Source of the DNA: Paracoccaceae bacterium
GTDB lineage: Bacteria > Pseudomonadota > Alphaproteobacteria > Rhodobacterales > Rhodobacteraceae
Assembly (NCBI GenBank): GCA_016764835.1
Contig: JAESRD010000145.1
Location: forward strand, 1-6,982
Direction of reading: 5' to 3'
DNA: 6,982 nt
The first letter of the stretch is position 1; each line of letters starts with the position of its first letter. Of the stretch, positions 4,479 through 6,982 are shown piece after piece. The notes beneath the pieces are model-generated. The model was not told the origin of the DNA. It saw only the letters and a program-made list of their open reading frames with translations, and did not search any database. The position numbers and the translations under genes are program-made.

Positions 4479-6982
4479 ATGCACCTAATCGCCGCCACAG
4501 CGGGCGACATTGAAGACGGCGCGCCGCCGGTTGACCTTGGCCAATCCCCCGCCGATATCGTCGTCCTTTCCGCCGCCGATACTGAGCTGGCAGCCCTCTC
4601 GGTTGCCCGTGCCGAGATGGACAATCCGCCGCCCCTGCGCCTCGCCAACCTCATGCATTTGCGCCACCCGATGGCGGTCGATATGCATCTCGACAATTGC
4701 GCAGGCCAAGCCAAGCTTGTCATTGCCCGCGTGCTCGGCGGCATGGGCTATTGGCGCTACGGCATGGCGCAATATTCGGCCCGGCCGGCGGCGGCTGGCA
4801 TCCCGTTTGTCGCCCTGCCCGGCGATGACAAGCCCGACGATGAGCTGCGCGCGCTCTCCACCGTATCAGACACCGATTACCAAGCTTTGTGGTCCTACCT
4901 GACCGAGGGCGGCCCGGCCAATGCCGCCGGTTTCCTGACATATGCGGCAGCCATGCTCACCGATGCCGAGCGCCCGCCCGCCGCCCGGCCGCTGCTCAAA
5001 GCGGGCCTTTACTGGCCCGGCATGACCACGCCTGATCTGGCCGCCTTGCGCCAACATTGGACCATCGGCGCGCCCGTCATTCCGGTTGTTTTCTACCGCG
5101 CCCTCACCCTCAGCGCCGGCCTCGCCCCCATAGACCGCCTGACCCGCGCCCTGCTGCGCGAAGGTCTCAACCCAATGCCTATTTTTGTCGCCTCGCTCAA
5201 AGACCCGGTCTCCGCCGCCACGCTCGACGCGCTGCTCACCCAAGCCCCGCCCAGCGTCATTCTCAACGCCACCTCCTTTGCCGCCGGATCGTTGCATAGT
5301 GGCGAAGGCTCCGCCAACCCGCTCAGCGCCGCCTCAGCCTGCGAATCTCCAGTCTTTCAAATCGTTTTAAGCTCCGGCACCGAAGCCAGTTGGGCGCAAG
5401 GCACTACCGGTTTATCACCCCGCGAAATCGCCATGAATGTCGCCCTGCCCGAGGTCGATGGCCGTATTTTATCGCGCGCAATCGCCTTCAAGGACGAGGC
5501 ATATTTCGACGAGGCCACCGAATGCCCCATCGCCATCTGGCGACCCCAAGGTGACCGCATAAGCTTCGTCGCCGAGCTGACCCGCCGCTGGGCCAGCTTG
5601 CGCAATACCGACAATAGCGCCTGCAAAACCGCGCTGATCCTCGCCAATTACCCCAACAAAGACGGGCGTTTAGCCAATGGTGTCGGCCTCGACACCCCGG
5701 CCTCGCTGGCCCACCTCCTCGGCCTGATGCAGGCCGAAGGCTACGACATAACCGACGCCCCGCAAGACAGCGCCGCGATCATGACCATGCTCATGGCTGG
5801 CCCAACCAATTGGCTGACCGACCGTGCCGACCGGACCGGCGGCGAGACCCTGCCGCTCGCCCTCTACAATGCCTATTTCAAAGCCCTGCCCTTCGAGGCC
5901 CGCCAAGAAATAACCGAGCGCTGGGGCGCGCCAGAAGATGACCCCTTCGTCGCCGACGACAAATTCGCCCTGTCGCTGCACAAGTTCGGCAACACAATCA
6001 TCGGCCTGCAACCCGCCCGCGGCTATAATGTCGACCCCGAAGCCACCTATCACGACCCCGCCCTCGTGCCGCCACACCACTACTTGGCCTTCTACTTCTG
6101 GCTGCGCCATCACTGGGGCGCGCAGGCGATCGTTCACTTGGGCAAACATGGCAACCTCGAATGGCTGCCCGGCAAAGCACTGGCCCTATCAAACCTGTGT
6201 TGGCCCGAAATCACCCTCGGCCCCATGCCGCATCTCTATCCGTTTATCGTCAACGATCCCGGCGAAGGCACCCAAGCCAAACGCCGCGCCCAAGCGGTGA
6301 TCATCGACCACCTGACCCCGCCGCTGACACGCGCCGAAACCTATGGGCCATTGGCCGATCTCGAAGCCTTGGTAGACGAATATTATGAGGCATCCAGCCT
6401 CGACCCGGCCCGCGCCGCGCATCTGGCAACCCAGATCCTCGACCTCGCCGCATCGACAGGCATCGCCGAAGATGCGGGCCTGACCGGGGCCGAAGACCTG
6501 ACCACGCTTGACGCATGGCTCTGCGAAATCAAAGAAGCGCAAATCCGCGACGGATTGCACATTTTTGGCCTCTCGCCGACAGGCCGCCAAGAACGCGACC
6601 TGACCCTCGCCCTCGCCCGCCTGCCGCGTGGCAAATTAGACGCCGACGCCTCGCTCATCCGCGCGCTGGCCGATGACCTCGGCCTCGATTTCGACCCGCT
6701 CAGCGCCGACCTCCCTACCAAGTGGACAGGCCCGCGCCCCGCCGCGCTGACCGGCCCCACAACATGGCGCTCAACCGGCGATACAGTTGAGCGGCTAGAG
6801 CTGCTCTCGCAACGCTTGCTCGACAGCGAGGCGGACCCGCAGGGGGCGAAGAGCGCCGCCGTCCTCACCCAAATCGCTCAGTCTTTACGCCCCAAAGTCG
6901 CGGCCTCTGGCCCGGCCGAAGGGGCAGCCTTGCTCACGGCGCTCAGCGGCCGCGCCATCGCCCCCGGCCCGTCCGGCGCACC
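4479..6982 (+). CDS. cobN: CobN, large subunit of aerobic cobaltochelatase (runs off right edge)
   Basis: CobN is the porphyrin-chelatase-like subunit of CobNST, which inserts Co(II) into hydrogenobyrinic acid a,c-diamide using ATP hydrolysed by CobS/CobT. It is homologous to the magnesium chelatase H subunit. The window holds the first 834 residues of a protein usually about 1100-1280 long. Family landmarks are NYPNKDGRLANGVGLDTP starting at residue 390, GPTNW at 441-445, FALSLHKFGN from 496, GLQPARGY from 509, the signature HLGKHGNLEWLPGK at 553-566 (H553 and H557 are possible metal or substrate ligands), and NDPGEGTQAKRR from 592. The ATG at 4479 begins the MHLIAAT opening usual for CobN. 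Its Shine-Dalgarno sequence is poor, so it may rely on coupling to the acetyltransferase gene ten bases upstream. The frame is intact throughout, with no internal stops. The C-terminal third is outside the window. Confidence 0.96.
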   Translation, partial: MHLIAATAGDIEDGAPPVDLGQSPADIVVLSAADTELAALSVARAEMDNPPPLRLANLMHLRHPMAVDMHLDNCAGQAKLVIARVLGGMGYWRYGMAQYSARPAAAGIPFVALPGDDKPDDELRALSTVSDTDYQALWSYLTEGGPANAAGFLTYAAAMLTDAERPPAARPLLKAGLYWPGMTTPDLAALRQHWTIGAPVIPVVFYRALTLSAGLAPIDRLTRALLREGLNPMPIFVASLKDPVSAATLDALLTQAPPSVILNATSFAAGSLHSGEGSANPLSAASACESPVFQIVLSSGTEASWAQGTTGLSPREIAMNVALPEVDGRILSRAIAFKDEAYFDEATECPIAIWRPQGDRISFVAELTRRWASLRNTDNSACKTALILANYPNKDGRLANGVGLDTPASLAHLLGLMQAEGYDITDAPQDSAAIMTMLMAGPTNWLTDRADRTGGETLPLALYNAYFKALPFEARQEITERWGAPEDDPFVADDKFALSLHKFGNTIIGLQPARGYNVDPEATYHDPALVPPHHYLAFYFWLRHHWGAQAIVHLGKHGNLEWLPGKALALSNLCWPEITLGPMPHLYPFIVNDPGEGTQAKRRAQAVIIDHLTPPLTRAETYGPLADLEALVDEYYEASSLDPARAAHLATQILDLAASTGIAEDAGLTGAEDLTTLDAWLCEIKEAQIRDGLHIFGLSPTGRQERDLTLALARLPRGKLDADASLIRALADDLGLDFDPLSADLPTKWTGPRPAALTGPTTWRSTGDTVERLELLSQRLLDSEADPQGAKSAAVLTQIAQSLRPKVAASGPAEGAALLTALSGRAIAPGPSGA

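Noticed and set aside
4866..6868. Several long minus-strand frames (for example 4866-5297, 5670-6149, 6189-6590, 6383-6868)
   Set aside because: All are antisense to an intact, well-conserved cobN frame. Long open shadows are expected in GC-rich coding sequence, and none shows a recognisable domain.

Overview
The window is GC-rich and almost fully coding. It looks like a chromosomal cobalt/vitamin B12 locus from an alphaproteobacterium, most likely of the Rhodobacterales (Roseobacter) type. This rests on family recognition: a CbtB/CbtA cobalt transporter behind a cobalamin riboswitch, a DUF1636 thioredoxin-like protein, a CobW GTPase, and CobN of the aerobic cobaltochelatase. No database search was run. 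I see no rRNA, tRNA, insertion sequence, phage gene or CRISPR array.

Layout. Positions 1-1177 (minus strand) hold the N-terminal 392 residues of an SMC chromosome-partition ATPase, which runs off the left edge. A 471-base region (1178-1648) separates smc from the divergent cbtB. It holds a possible smc promoter, a perfect DnaA-box sequence, a small dyad, a cobalamin riboswitch (about 1395-1594) and a hairpin just upstream of the cbtB ribosome binding site. Then come cbtB (1649-1819, a 56-residue metal-ligand-rich membrane protein), two adjacent inverted repeats, and cbtA (1905-2585). A convergent small gene (2613-2930, minus strand) encodes a DUF1636 protein. It is divergent from a plus-strand run, cobW (2991-4031), a GNAT acetyltransferase (4028-4468) and cobN (4479 to beyond the right edge).

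How the genes fit together. From known family roles, CbtAB brings cobalt into the cell and the riboswitch should shut it down when cobalamin is plentiful. CobW is a metal-binding GTPase thought to deliver or guard cobalt. CobN is the large subunit of the CobNST chelatase that inserts cobalt into hydrogenobyrinic acid a,c-diamide. The DUF1636 protein and the GNAT enzyme have no assigned step; their position suggests a link to cobalt or corrin metabolism. The cobW-GNAT-cobN run has no riboswitch of its own here, so it is either controlled differently or transcribed from a short 60-base divergent promoter region.

Nothing here is a clearly new system. The most unusual points are the GNAT gene coupled between cobW and cobN, the lone consensus DnaA box between smc and cbtB, the repeated B12-box core inside the riboswitch, and the opposite-strand DUF1636 gene with a palindrome in its shared promoter region.
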